NCBI RefSeq assembly: GCF_963975415.1
Contig: NZ_CAXBGN010000001.1
Location: 372,001 to 436,000 of the forward strand
Direction: 5' to 3'
From: Kriegella sp963975415
Lineage (GTDB): Bacteria > Bacteroidota > Bacteroidia > Flavobacteriales > Flavobacteriaceae
DNA length: 64,000 nucleotides
Positions 36,012 to 45,459 of this stretch are shown piece after piece. The notes beneath the pieces are model-generated. The model saw only the letters and a list, made by a program, of their open reading frames with translations. It was not told the origin of the DNA and ran no database searches. Both the position numbers and the translations under genes were made by a program. Numbering within the stretch: position 1 is the first letter of the stretch; every line of letters starts with the position of its first letter.

Positions 36012-37604
36012 TTACAATATGTAATCTGTGCTAATAAAATTCGACAGCTTTGCATCTAAAAGGTGCTCAATCGTCTCATTATTCAGATCGTTATCTTTAA
36101 AGGCAACAAACGTACGTATGGAAAATGAGCGCAGGGCATCGTGTACACTCAATGTAGCCTGTGCAGAGTCTTTTCTTCCCGTAAACGGATACACATCAGG
36201 TCCGCGTTGACATGAGCTGTTCAGGTTAACACGACAAACCAAATTTACCAATGTATCGATCAACGGAGAAAGCGCATACACGTCTTTACCGAACAAACTG
36301 ACCTGCTGTCCGTAATTGCTTTCCGCCATATCATCCAAGGGTTCTTCAATATTACTGAAGGAAACCACAGGGATAATGGGACCAAACTGTTCTTCTTGGT
36401 ACACCCGCATATCTTTCGAAACCGGGTATAAAACCGCAGGCCAAATATAATTATCGGTCTGCTTTCCGCCCTTTTTATTTTTAATTTGTGCCCCTTTGGT
36501 TAGTGCGTCATCGATTAGTTCTTGAATGTAGGCAGGTTTGCCAGGTTCTGGTAACGGAGTAAGTTTCGCACCAGAATCCCAAGGGTTGCCGAATTTGAGC
36601 TCATCTACTTTTTGGGAAAACCGTTTGATAAATTTCTCCTTAATATCCTCGTGCACGTAAAGTACTTTCAATGCCGTACAACGCTGTCCATTAAAAGAAA
36701 GTGTACCCGCAAGACATTCGTCAATGGTCAGGTCTAAATCCGCATCTGGCAATATAATCGCCGGGTTCTTGGCTTCCAATCCCAAAACCAATCGCAGTCT
36801 ATTACTCTTCGGATGTTGTTCTTGCAAAGCATTGGCCGACTTACTATTCCCAATTAAGGCCAATACATCAACCTTTCCGGTTTGCATAATCGGTGCCGCC
36901 ACTGCCCTACCTCTGCCAAAAATAATATTGACAACGCCTTTAGGAAAACTACTTTGAAACGCCTCTAAAAGCGGGGTAATCAACAAAACACCGTGTTTTG
37001 CAGGTTTAAAAATAGTCGTATTTCCCATGATGATTGCGGGAATTAACAGGGCAAAGGTCTCATTTAAGGGATAATTGTATGGCCCCAAGCATAGTACGAC
37101 CCCTAAAGGGCCTCTTTTGACATGGGCATAAACACCGTCATGTTTTTCAAATTTGGCCGAATTTCTGTCCAATTGCTTATAGTCTTCAATCGTATCTGAA
37201 ATATATTCTACCGTTCGGTCAAACTCTTTCTGCGAATCAGGTAGTGATTTACCAATTTCCCACATCAACAATTTTACGATCAGCTCACGTTTTGTCTTCA
37301 TCTTCTTCACAAAGACCTCCATACATTCGATGCGGTCTTTAACGTGCATTGTAGGCCACACTCCTTTTCCTTTATCAAAGGCTACTAAAGCACCATTCAA
37401 GGCTTCCATGGCCTCTGGCTCCCCCATATCGGGAATACTACCTAAACGGGTATGTGCATATTTTTCCGAAGAGGAAATCGTTGAAAAAACATCAGTGGTA
37501 TTTCCTTTCCAGTCTTTTAATTCACCATTTACCAAGTATTTTTTTTGTTCTATGGTTTCCGTAATTTGGAATTCAGTAGGTATCGTAGTATTTGATTCTC
37601 CCAT
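36012..37604 (-). CDS. gapN: NADP-dependent non-phosphorylating glyceraldehyde-3-phosphate dehydrogenase-like ALDH
   Basis: A 530-residue aldehyde dehydrogenase. GPYNYPLNETFALLIPAI and MGNTTIFKPAKHGVLL are characteristic of the GapN branch. Catalytic Cys309 lies in NGQRCTALK and the general base is in LGLEAKNPAI. GapN oxidises glyceraldehyde-3-phosphate to 3-phosphoglycerate with NADP, giving NADPH without ATP. It is somewhat longer than plant or streptococcal GapN (about 475-500) at the N-terminus. It is monocistronic by context, in the same direction as the sulfatase and ilv cluster. The symbol rests on branch similarity. Confidence 0.8.
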   Translation of the reverse strand: MGESNTTIPTEFQITETIEQKKYLVNGELKDWKGNTTDVFSTISSSEKYAHTRLGSIPDMGEPEAMEALNGALVAFDKGKGVWPTMHVKDRIECMEVFVKKMKTKRELIVKLLMWEIGKSLPDSQKEFDRTVEYISDTIEDYKQLDRNSAKFEKHDGVYAHVKRGPLGVVLCLGPYNYPLNETFALLIPAIIMGNTTIFKPAKHGVLLITPLLEAFQSSFPKGVVNIIFGRGRAVAAPIMQTGKVDVLALIGNSKSANALQEQHPKSNRLRLVLGLEAKNPAIILPDADLDLTIDECLAGTLSFNGQRCTALKVLYVHEDIKEKFIKRFSQKVDELKFGNPWDSGAKLTPLPEPGKPAYIQELIDDALTKGAQIKNKKGGKQTDNYIWPAVLYPVSKDMRVYQEEQFGPIIPVVSFSNIEEPLDDMAESNYGQQVSLFGKDVYALSPLIDTLVNLVCRVNLNSSCQRGPDVYPFTGRKDSAQATLSVHDALRSFSIRTFVAFKDNDLNNETIEHLLDAKLSNFISTDYIL

Positions 37605-37871
37605 TTTCGCTTTTAGTTAGTTAGAAACTGTTTTAGATAATTCGATATCCATTCAGTTTGTTATTCATTAAAATGTGTCCGTTCGATGGTTTGTATACTT
37701 CTAATCTTTAAAAAACAACGCTTATTTCGTGTAAACGCATACATCAAAAATAAGGCATAAAAAAACGAATTGCACAATTCAAAATGGTCTTTTGAATTCA
37801 TAATCCCATTTTGGTTACTCTCCCCTACTGATTCAATAAGGATACCCGAATACCAATCCATAAATTGTTCG

Positions 37872-39170
37872 CTATACCAAATACTGGAACAAATCGGGCT
37901 TATCGTTCAAGTAATCCCCAAAAAAACCTTTTGATTTCATCCGCTGTATCAATGGAGACAAGTCTTCAGGACTTTTCAATTCGATCCCCACAATGGCAGG
38001 TGCGTTTTCTTTACTCGATTTCTTAGAATATTCAAAATGCGTAATATCATCATCGGGACCTAAAATTTCAGCAACGAATTGCTTAAGTGCCCCTGGACGT
38101 TGCGGAAAACGAACAATGAAATAATGCTTTAATTTGGCATAGAGCAGTGCTCGTTCCTTTATTTCGGGAGTACGTGTAATATCATTATTGCTGCCACTAA
38201 GCACACAAACCACATTCTTACCCTTGATTTCTTCGGCAAATTTATCTAAAACCGCGATAGTCAGAGCTCCCGCAGGCTCTACGACAATCGCATCGCGATT
38301 GTACAAGTCTAGAATAGTCTGACAAACTTTTCCCTCTGCGACCGTTACCATATCGTAAAGATTCTTACTACAAATAGAGAAAGCAAGGTCCCCGACTTTT
38401 TTAACAGCTGCCCCGTCAACAAACTTATCAATTTGGGCCAGTTCGGTATTAACACCCATTTTTATGGAAGTTACCATTGCCGGTGCACCTTCTGGCTCGA
38501 CTCCTACAATTTTGGTTTGAGGAGATAATGCCTTAAAGACACCACAAAGACCGGAAGCCAAACCACCACCACCAACGGCAACGAAGAGAAAGTCTATCGG
38601 TGCTTTTTCCTGTTCTACAATTTCAAGCCCTACTGTGCCCTGACCTTCAATAGTCTTAGGGTCGTCGAACGGATGCACAAAAGTTTTACCGTGCGTTTTA
38701 CAATAGTGATGTGCAGCATGGGAAGCATCATCGTAGGTGTCTCCCTCTAAAACGATTTCTACATTTTCGCCTCCGAACATTTGGGTCTGCTCTATTTTTT
38801 GTTTCGGCGTAACCGACGGCATGAAAACAGTACCCCGTATCCCCAAATGATTACAGGCAAATGCCACACCTTGAGCATGGTTACCGGCACTGGCGCATAC
38901 GACACCACGGCTCATTTCTTCCTTTGAGAGCGAGCTGATTTTATTAAAAGCACCTCTTATTTTATAGGAACGAACACGATGCAAATCTTCTCGTTTTAAA
39001 AATATATTAGCTTCATAAAGCTTGGATAGACGTATACTTGAGACAAGAGGGGTAATTTCGGCAACTTGACGTATCGTTTCCGCTGCCTTTCGGATATCGG
39101 CTATCTGCGGAAAGTAAGGTATCTTTTCCAAGCCCTCACCTCTTGGGGTGACAGCATCATTCGAATTCAT
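37872..39170 (-). CDS. ilvA: Threonine dehydratase (threonine ammonia-lyase)
   Basis: A 432-residue PLP enzyme. The cofactor lysine is in RSYKIRGAFNK (near residue 63). VCASAGNHAQGVAFACNHLG and the glycine-rich VAVGGGGLASGL that binds phosphate follow. The C-terminal 85 residues (HYFIVRFPQRPGALKQFV onward) form one ACT-like regulatory domain, giving isoleucine feedback control in the short IlvA class. It produces 2-oxobutyrate for isoleucine. It is last gene of the ilv cluster, 161 nt after ilvC, with a possible attenuator between. Confidence 0.95.
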   Translation of the reverse strand: MNSNDAVTPRGEGLEKIPYFPQIADIRKAAETIRQVAEITPLVSSIRLSKLYEANIFLKREDLHRVRSYKIRGAFNKISSLSKEEMSRGVVCASAGNHAQGVAFACNHLGIRGTVFMPSVTPKQKIEQTQMFGGENVEIVLEGDTYDDASHAAHHYCKTHGKTFVHPFDDPKTIEGQGTVGLEIVEQEKAPIDFLFVAVGGGGLASGLCGVFKALSPQTKIVGVEPEGAPAMVTSIKMGVNTELAQIDKFVDGAAVKKVGDLAFSICSKNLYDMVTVAEGKVCQTILDLYNRDAIVVEPAGALTIAVLDKFAEEIKGKNVVCVLSGSNNDITRTPEIKERALLYAKLKHYFIVRFPQRPGALKQFVAEILGPDDDITHFEYSKKSSKENAPAIVGIELKSPEDLSPLIQRMKSKGFFGDYLNDKPDLFQYLV

Positions 39171-39228
39171 AGTATGAATTTAAATCTATTGGTTCTTCCG
39201 GTTAAACAACATTCCGGATGTTCATAAT

Positions 39229-39290
39229 AAAAAAACCTGTCAGGTTTTACTGTTGAAATAAATTCCGCACAATGAAACATGACAGGCTAA
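39229..39290 (-). promoter_or_regulatory. Possible attenuator between ilvC and ilvA
   Basis: On the minus strand AAAACC-TGACA-GGTTTT followed by more T (39248-39230) looks like a small intrinsic terminator. An upstream CCTGTCA (minus strand, from + strand TGACAGG at 39280-39286) is exactly complementary to the TGACAGG inside that hairpin (39242-39236), so an alternative long-range pairing would break the terminator. This is the logic of an attenuator. The hairpin stem is only 6-8 bp, so confidence is limited. Confidence 0.4.
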
Positions 39291-39331
39291 AAAATACCTT
39301 TCTCAAAAGAAGGCATTTAGATAGGTATATC

Positions 39332-40807
39332 TTACACTATGGGTTTCATAGCAGTCATAGACTCTCGTAATCTTGTACCCACTATTTCGACAGAGTGCTC
39401 ACGTAGTGCTTTATTGACGGTAATCAATTTCGCATTGTCTACGCCATTGTCTTTATCTTTTCCAAAAGGTTTGCCAATAACATCGGTATCGATTTTCTTC
39501 ATAAAATCGCCCAAAAGTGGCTTACAAGCATGATCGAACAAATAACAGCCATATTCTGCCGTATCGGAGATAACCCTATTCATTTCGAATAATTTCTTTC
39601 TTGCAATAGTATTTGCAATCAAAGGAGTTTCGTGCAATGATTCATAATAAGCAGATTCACCAATTATACCCGATTCGGTCATTGACTCATAGGCCAACTC
39701 CACTCCCGCTCTGACCATCGCGACCATTAGAACACCATTGTCATAAAACTCCTGTTCCGAAATTTTATCGGTACCGGCCGGTGTCTTCTCAAAAGCCGTT
39801 TCACCTGTGGCGGCTCTCCAACTTAACAAATTCTTGTCATCATTGGCCCAATCTTCCATCATCGTTTTTGAAAAATGACCACTCATAATATCATCCATAT
39901 GCTTATGAAAAAGAGGACGCATAATATCCTTTAATTCTTCGGATAATTCAAACGCCTTTATTTTCGCAGGATTTGACAAACGATCCATCATATTGGTGAT
40001 TCCACCATACTTTAAACCTTCGGTAATGGTCTCCCAACCGTACTGAATCAATTTAGAGGCATAACCGGCATCGATTCCCTTTTCGATCATCTTATCGAAA
40101 CAAAGAATAGAGCCTGTCTGTAGTAACCCACAAAGAATGGTTTGCTCACCCATTAAATCGGACTTCACCTCTGCAACAAAGGAAGACTCCAATACACCAG
40201 CTCTATGCCCACCTGTTCCGGCAGCATAGGCTTTTGCCTGCTCCAACCCTTTGCCTTCGGGATCGTTTTCAGGATGTACGGCAATCAATGTTGGAACACC
40301 AAAACCTCTTTTATATTCTTCGCGCACTTCTGAACCGGGACTTTTGGGAGCCACCATAATTACGGTAAGGTCTTTTCGAACCTGAGTACCTTCTTCTACA
40401 ATATTAAAACCATGCGAATATGACAAAGTAGCACCTTGCTTCATTAAGGGCATTACCGCCCCAACGACAGCCGTATGCTGTTTGTCAGGTGTAAGGTTAA
40501 TTACTAAATCGGCAGTGGGCACCAATTCTTCATACGTGCCTACGGTAAATCCGTTCTCAGTAGCATTTTTATAAGACTGGCGTTGCTCTTTTATAGCAGC
40601 TTCCCGTAAGGTATAGGAAATATCCAAGCCTGAATCACGCATGTTCAAACCTTGGTTCAAGCCTTGAGCACCACAACCAACGATTACTATTTTTTTTCCT
40701 TTTAATGCAGATACACCATCTGAAAATTCACTGGATTCCATAAACCTACACTTGCCCAGTTGCGTCAATTGATCTCGTAATGATAGTGTATTAAAGTAAT
40801 TTGCCAT
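39332..40807 (-). CDS. ilvC: Ketol-acid reductoisomerase, class II
   Basis: A 491-residue protein, the same length as the E. coli long-type (class II) enzyme. The Rossmann GKKIVIVGCGAQGLNQGLNM near residue 33 binds NADPH. VAPKSPGSEVREEYKRGFGVP and DLMGEQTILCGLLQTG are conserved active-site segments, with the duplicated knotted C-terminal domain of class II. It converts acetolactate or acetohydroxybutyrate to the dihydroxy acids. The gene follows ilvN by 28 nt. Confidence 0.98.
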   Translation of the reverse strand: MANYFNTLSLRDQLTQLGKCRFMESSEFSDGVSALKGKKIVIVGCGAQGLNQGLNMRDSGLDISYTLREAAIKEQRQSYKNATENGFTVGTYEELVPTADLVINLTPDKQHTAVVGAVMPLMKQGATLSYSHGFNIVEEGTQVRKDLTVIMVAPKSPGSEVREEYKRGFGVPTLIAVHPENDPEGKGLEQAKAYAAGTGGHRAGVLESSFVAEVKSDLMGEQTILCGLLQTGSILCFDKMIEKGIDAGYASKLIQYGWETITEGLKYGGITNMMDRLSNPAKIKAFELSEELKDIMRPLFHKHMDDIMSGHFSKTMMEDWANDDKNLLSWRAATGETAFEKTPAGTDKISEQEFYDNGVLMVAMVRAGVELAYESMTESGIIGESAYYESLHETPLIANTIARKKLFEMNRVISDTAEYGCYLFDHACKPLLGDFMKKIDTDVIGKPFGKDKDNGVDNAKLITVNKALREHSVEIVGTRLRESMTAMKPIV

Positions 40808-40835
40808 TTTGTGTTCTCTTTTTATTCGTTTTAAA

Positions 40836-41366
40836 TTATTTATCTTGATAAAATTCGTTTAATAAAGCACTTATTCGCATTTCCGATTTCGTGACCGCGA
40901 TACGCCCCGAGCGTACAAATTGCATGATACCGAAAGGTTTCAGTTTATCATGCATATCGTCTATCTCGTTACGACGTCCCGACTTGGCCAATACAAAGAA
41001 ATCACGGGCCACAGTTACAATCTGGGCCCCACTATCTTTAATAATATTCTGTATTTGTCGTTCATCGAACAACAAATCCGATTCAATCTTGAACAAGGCA
41101 GATTCTTGATAAATCGTTTCATCATCTGTATGATAATACGCCTTGATCACTTCAATCTGCTTTTCAATTTGCCCTACAATATTACGCGTCCATTTCTCGG
41201 TCGTATTGACCACGATGGTAAATTTAGAAACCCCTTCAATTTCTGATTTGGAAACATTCAAACTCTCTATATTGATATGACGTTTCAAGAATATGCCTGA
41301 TATTCTATTCAATAATCCGACATTATTTTCGGAATATACCGAAATAGTAAACCATTGTTTTTTCAT
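40836..41366 (-). CDS. ilvN: Acetolactate synthase small (regulatory) subunit
   Basis: A 176-residue protein with an N-terminal ACT domain (FTISVYSENNVGLLNRISGIFLKRHINIESLNVS) and the usual C-terminal ALS regulatory half ending near SGRIAVTKSE. It binds valine-type effectors and activates IlvB. A 275-nt spacer separates it from ilvB, larger than other gaps in the cluster. Confidence 0.96.
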   Translation of the reverse strand: MKKQWFTISVYSENNVGLLNRISGIFLKRHINIESLNVSKSEIEGVSKFTIVVNTTEKWTRNIVGQIEKQIEVIKAYYHTDDETIYQESALFKIESDLLFDERQIQNIIKDSGAQIVTVARDFFVLAKSGRRNEIDDMHDKLKPFGIMQFVRSGRIAVTKSEMRISALLNEFYQDK

Positions 41367-41641
41367 CCGCTCTTTAAAAAATCCTCTTCGTAAAGAAAAG
41401 GAATTGATTTAATTTTATTTACTAATCATTCTAAAACCGACCGACTTAGAAAAAAATAAGTTGTTATTGCGTCCTAAATTTCAAAAAAAAACAGAAAATT
41501 TATTCTTAAGATTTCTATATTTCTTGATGGATTCCCGGCCCCGTCTCAACTATTTATATCTTTCATTTTTTCTAATTCCCAGCAGCCATATGTGTGTTCT
41601 TTAATTCAAAAGATAGAACCACTGTCTGATGGTGTCTAAAC
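41367..41641 (-). other. 275-nt spacer inside the ilv cluster
   Basis: Between ilvB and ilvN. It is AT-rich with long A/T runs, for instance around 41485-41495. I find no gene, clear -7 box or strong hairpin, so whether ilvNCA has its own promoter is open. Confidence 0.5.
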
Positions 41642-43390
41642 TTATTTCAATCGAATATCTGAAACAGAGGCCCCAGACGGAACCATAGGAAATACATTGT
41701 CTTCCTTTTCGACCGATACTTCCAAGAAATAGGCATCTTTGGAGGCCATCATCTCTTCTATCGTCGCCTTAAGTTCTGATCGTTGGCTCACTTTTTTTGC
41801 CTTTATGTGATAGCCTTCGGCAATTTTTACGAAATCTGGATTGGTCATCACGGTCGATGCATAGCGCCTATCAAAAAATAATTCTTGCCACTGACGTACC
41901 ATGCCCAAATGCTCATTGTTCAATACCACAATTTTTACTGGGGTTTTGTTTTGAAAAATGGTTCCCAATTCCTGTATGGTCATTTGGTAGCCCCCATCAC
42001 CGATTATGGCTACTACTTCACGATCCATCGCTCCCATTTTAGCGCCGATAGCTGCCGGAAGGGCAAAGCCCATTGTGCCCAAGCCCCCCGAGGTGACGTT
42101 ACTCTTGCTTTGCTTGAACTTGGCGTATCTACATGCAATCATTTGATGTTGCCCTACGTCTGAAACGATAATCGCTTTTTGTCCCGAAGCGATATTTATT
42201 TCTTCAATAACCTCGCCCATGGTGAGCCCTTCTTTCGTCGGATGGATATCGTTCTTAATAACCGCATCAAACTCTTCTTGATACTTTTTCTTAAATTCGT
42301 TATGCCAAGCCTCATGTTTATTCTCACTAACCAAAGGGAGCAACAATTCTAAAGTTTCCCTCGCATTTCCGAGAACAGCAACATCGGCCTCAACATTCTT
42401 ATTGATTTCAGCGGGGTCTATTTCAAAATGAATGACCTTGGCCTGTTTGGCATAAGTATCTAAACTACCTGTTACCCGATCGTCAAAACGCATGCCGATA
42501 GCGACTAACAAATCACATTCGTTGGTCAATATATTTGGACCGTAATTACCGTGCATACCAACCATTCCCACATTTAGCGGATGGTCGGTGTCCATGGCCG
42601 AAAGTCCTAAAATTGTCCACGCTGCGGGAATTCCCGTTTTTTCCACCAATGCCTTTAACTGTGCTTCGGCTTCGCCTAAAATAACACCTTGACCAAAAAC
42701 GATATATGGCTTTTTAGCACTGTTGATCAAATCTGCTGCGGCCTCGATCGCTCTTAAATCTGGTTTAGGAACAGGATTGTAACTACGTACACCGGTACAT
42801 TTTTCATAACTAAACTCGAATTCTTCGATTTGGGCATTTTTAGTTATATCTACAAGCACCGGCCCTGGACGACCCGATTTGGCAATATAAAATGCCTGGG
42901 CCATTATTTCCGGAATTTCGGATGCTTTGGTTATTTGATAGTTCCACTTGGTAACCGGGGTAGAAATTCCTATAATATCCGTTTCTTGGAATGCATCCGA
43001 ACCTAATAAATGCCGTGCAACCTGACCTGTAATGCAAACCATTGGTGTTGAATCAATTTGTGCGTCTGCCAAACCGGTAACCAAGTTTGTTGCCCCAGGA
43101 CCGGATGTCGCCATAGCCACCCCTACCTTACCCGTAACACGTGCAAAACCTTGGGCGGCATGTGTTGCCCCCTGTTCGTGTCGTGTAAGTACATGCGTTA
43201 ACCTATCTTGAAATTTGTATAATTCGTCATAAACGGGCATAATCGCCCCACCAGGATAACCGTAGACCAAATCAGCACCTTCTGCCAATAAACAATGAAT
43301 TATCGCCTCTGCGCCACTTATTTTTATAGTGGTCTTTTTTGCCGTAGCTGTCTTTTTTTCTTTTACTGTTTCCATAATCCTATCACCCAA
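41642..43390 (-). CDS. ilvB: Acetolactate synthase large (catalytic) subunit
   Basis: A 582-residue thiamine-diphosphate enzyme. VYGYPGGAIMPVYDEL carries the catalytic Glu region, HEQGATHAAQGFARVTGKVG follows, and the ThDP/Mg motif is IGDGGYQMTIQELGT near residue 469. Chain length and domain order are typical. It condenses pyruvate with pyruvate or 2-oxobutyrate. Alternative start at Met6. It lies 81 nt after ilvD. Confidence 0.97.
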   Translation of the reverse strand: MGDRIMETVKEKKTATAKKTTIKISGAEAIIHCLLAEGADLVYGYPGGAIMPVYDELYKFQDRLTHVLTRHEQGATHAAQGFARVTGKVGVAMATSGPGATNLVTGLADAQIDSTPMVCITGQVARHLLGSDAFQETDIIGISTPVTKWNYQITKASEIPEIMAQAFYIAKSGRPGPVLVDITKNAQIEEFEFSYEKCTGVRSYNPVPKPDLRAIEAAADLINSAKKPYIVFGQGVILGEAEAQLKALVEKTGIPAAWTILGLSAMDTDHPLNVGMVGMHGNYGPNILTNECDLLVAIGMRFDDRVTGSLDTYAKQAKVIHFEIDPAEINKNVEADVAVLGNARETLELLLPLVSENKHEAWHNEFKKKYQEEFDAVIKNDIHPTKEGLTMGEVIEEINIASGQKAIIVSDVGQHQMIACRYAKFKQSKSNVTSGGLGTMGFALPAAIGAKMGAMDREVVAIIGDGGYQMTIQELGTIFQNKTPVKIVVLNNEHLGMVRQWQELFFDRRYASTVMTNPDFVKIAEGYHIKAKKVSQRSELKATIEEMMASKDAYFLEVSVEKEDNVFPMVPSGASVSDIRLK

Positions 43391-43471
43391 ATTTCCTCAA
43401 ATCTGAAATTTCTATGGGTCAATTAAATTAGACTCCAAAATTTGTTTCCGCCATCAAGCGGTATCCATTTA

Positions 43472-45148
43472 TTAAAATTCGTCGGTCACACAACCCTGTG
43501 AGGCCGATGATACAGAACGCGCATATTTATATAACACACCTTTCTTAAATTTCAACTCAGGTTCAACCCAAGATTCTTTACGTTTTGCAAGCTCTTCATC
43601 AGATACGTCAACATTAATTGTATTTGTTTCCGCATCAATTGTAATGATGTCTCCATCTTCCACCAAGGCAATCGTACCCCCATCTTGGGCTTCGGGCGAA
43701 ATGTGTCCCACAACAAAGCCATGGGTACCGCCAGAAAAACGGCCATCTGTAATCAATGCGACTTCTTTACCCAAGCCTGCTCCCATTATCGCAGCGGTAG
43801 GTTTAAGCATTTCCGGCATTCCTGGTCCACCTTTGGGCCCTTCATATCGAATAACCACTACGTCTCCCTGTTTGACCAAACCTGTACGTATACCGTCATT
43901 GGCATCGTACTCACTATTGAATACTTTAGCGGTTCCCTTAAACCGCAGACCTTCTTTGCCTGTAATTTTAGCAACAGAACCATTCACTGCCAAATTTCCA
44001 TAGAGCATTCGTAAATGCCCTGTAGCTTTTATAGGGTTTTCCAATGAGTGAACAACATCTTGTCCTTCTTGCAGACTAGGTACATCGGCTAAATTCTCAG
44101 CGAGTGTTTTACCAGTAACCGTAAGGCAATCACCATGTAGCAATCCTTTTTCCAACAAATACTTTAATACCGCAGGTGTACCTCCAATTCGGTGTACATC
44201 TTCCATTAAGTACTTGCCACTAGGTTTCAAATCTGCAATAAACGGCGTAGTATCACTTATATGTTGAAAGTCTTGTAAAGTAAAATCGATATCGGCAGCT
44301 CGTGCAATAGCCAAGAAGTGAAGCACGGCATTCGTAGATCCTCCCATAATGACAACCAAACGAATCGCATTTTCCAGAGACTTTCTGGTTACAATATCCA
44401 ATGGTTTAATATCATTCTCTAGCAGGTGAAACATTTGTTTCCCTGCGGCAATACACTCTTGCTTTTTATCATCGCTAATCGCCGGGTTTGAAGAGTTATA
44501 TGGCAAGGCCATTCCCAAGGCCTCAATAGCGGATGCCATTGTATTTGCGGTATACATACCCCCACACGCCCCAGCGCCCGGGATCGATTTTTTGATAATA
44601 CAGCCAAACTCTTCCTCTTCCATGGTACCTGCTACCTTCTCGCCCCAAGCTTCGAAAGCAGAAACAATGTCTAATTTACGAGTATTATGACAACCCGAAG
44701 CAATAGTACCGCCGTATACCAAAATAGATGGACGGTTCAAGCGTATCATTGCCATTAACGCACCTGGCATATTTTTATCACAACCTACGACCGTAACCAG
44801 ACCATCATAAGACATGCCCTGAACAACAGTTTCCATAGAATCTGCAATTATATCTCGAGAAGGCAGTGAAAAACGCATTCCTGGTGTCCCCATAGAAATA
44901 CCATCACTAACCCCAATAGTGTTAAAAATAAGGCCCACAGACTCATTCGAATTTACGCCAGCCTTTACTTCTTTGGCCAAATCGTTCAAGTGCATATTAC
45001 AAGGGTTGCCCTCATAGCCCGTGCTTGCGATTCCGACTAACGGTTTCATAAAATCTTCATCCTTAAAACCTATTCCATAAAGCATGGCCTGAGCTGCCGG
45101 TTGTGTGGGGTCTTGTGTAACGTTTTTACTGTATTTATTAAGTTCCAT
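43472..45148 (-). CDS. ilvD: Dihydroxy-acid dehydratase
   Basis: A 558-residue Fe-S dehydratase of the IlvD/Edd family. VVGCDKNMPGALMAMIRLNRP and GAGACGGMYTANTMASAIEALG contain cluster-binding Cys residues, and ITDGRFSGGTHGFVVGHISPEA is the C-terminal signature. It makes the 2-oxo acids for valine and isoleucine. It is first gene of the minus-strand ilv cluster (ilvD-B-N-C-A) with its own promoter box. Confidence 0.98.
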   Translation of the reverse strand: MELNKYSKNVTQDPTQPAAQAMLYGIGFKDEDFMKPLVGIASTGYEGNPCNMHLNDLAKEVKAGVNSNESVGLIFNTIGVSDGISMGTPGMRFSLPSRDIIADSMETVVQGMSYDGLVTVVGCDKNMPGALMAMIRLNRPSILVYGGTIASGCHNTRKLDIVSAFEAWGEKVAGTMEEEEFGCIIKKSIPGAGACGGMYTANTMASAIEALGMALPYNSSNPAISDDKKQECIAAGKQMFHLLENDIKPLDIVTRKSLENAIRLVVIMGGSTNAVLHFLAIARAADIDFTLQDFQHISDTTPFIADLKPSGKYLMEDVHRIGGTPAVLKYLLEKGLLHGDCLTVTGKTLAENLADVPSLQEGQDVVHSLENPIKATGHLRMLYGNLAVNGSVAKITGKEGLRFKGTAKVFNSEYDANDGIRTGLVKQGDVVVIRYEGPKGGPGMPEMLKPTAAIMGAGLGKEVALITDGRFSGGTHGFVVGHISPEAQDGGTIALVEDGDIITIDAETNTINVDVSDEELAKRKESWVEPELKFKKGVLYKYARSVSSASQGCVTDEF

Positions 45149-45459
45149 TAAAGAGAGTCTTGCTATTTTTAAATTTTATTATGCATAGTCAATAGGTCAA
45201 AGATAAATGTTTATAAATCCTTATAACCTTTAGATTTAACACCAATTTAAATCCAATCAGAAAAAAAATTAATTAAAACACTGTATTTCAATACAATAAG
45301 GTCTTTTTTTTATCATATTCAATAGGTATTAAGGAGTGACATTAAATACAAAATTGTGGCCATAGGTTATTATTTTATAGTTAGAACCCGATAGCATTAT
45401 TTTAAACCAATGTTCTTTTTTTTACTTAATTTAGAACAGTTCGATAGGTAGTATCACAG
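45149..45459. other. 311-nt divergent intergenic region between ilvD and the cytochrome peroxidase gene
   Basis: Contains the ilvD promoter box (45198-45205). The rest is AT-rich with T-runs. No leader peptide rich in branched-chain residues is visible between the box and ilvD. No clear promoter was found for the plus-strand gene. Confidence 0.55.
45198..45205 (-). promoter_or_regulatory. -7 box of the ilv cluster
   Basis: The minus strand reads TATCTTTG, matching TAnnTTTG, 50 nt before the ilvD start. The -33 element is not clear. Confidence 0.45.

Noticed and set aside
37661..37861. Open frame of 66 codons between the gapN-like gene and ilvA
   Set aside because: No domain, short, and no start context; most likely chance.
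45149..45459. Branched-chain leader-peptide attenuator upstream of ilvD
   Set aside because: Only about 50 nt lie between the -7 box and ilvD and no Ile/Leu/Val-rich short frame is visible.
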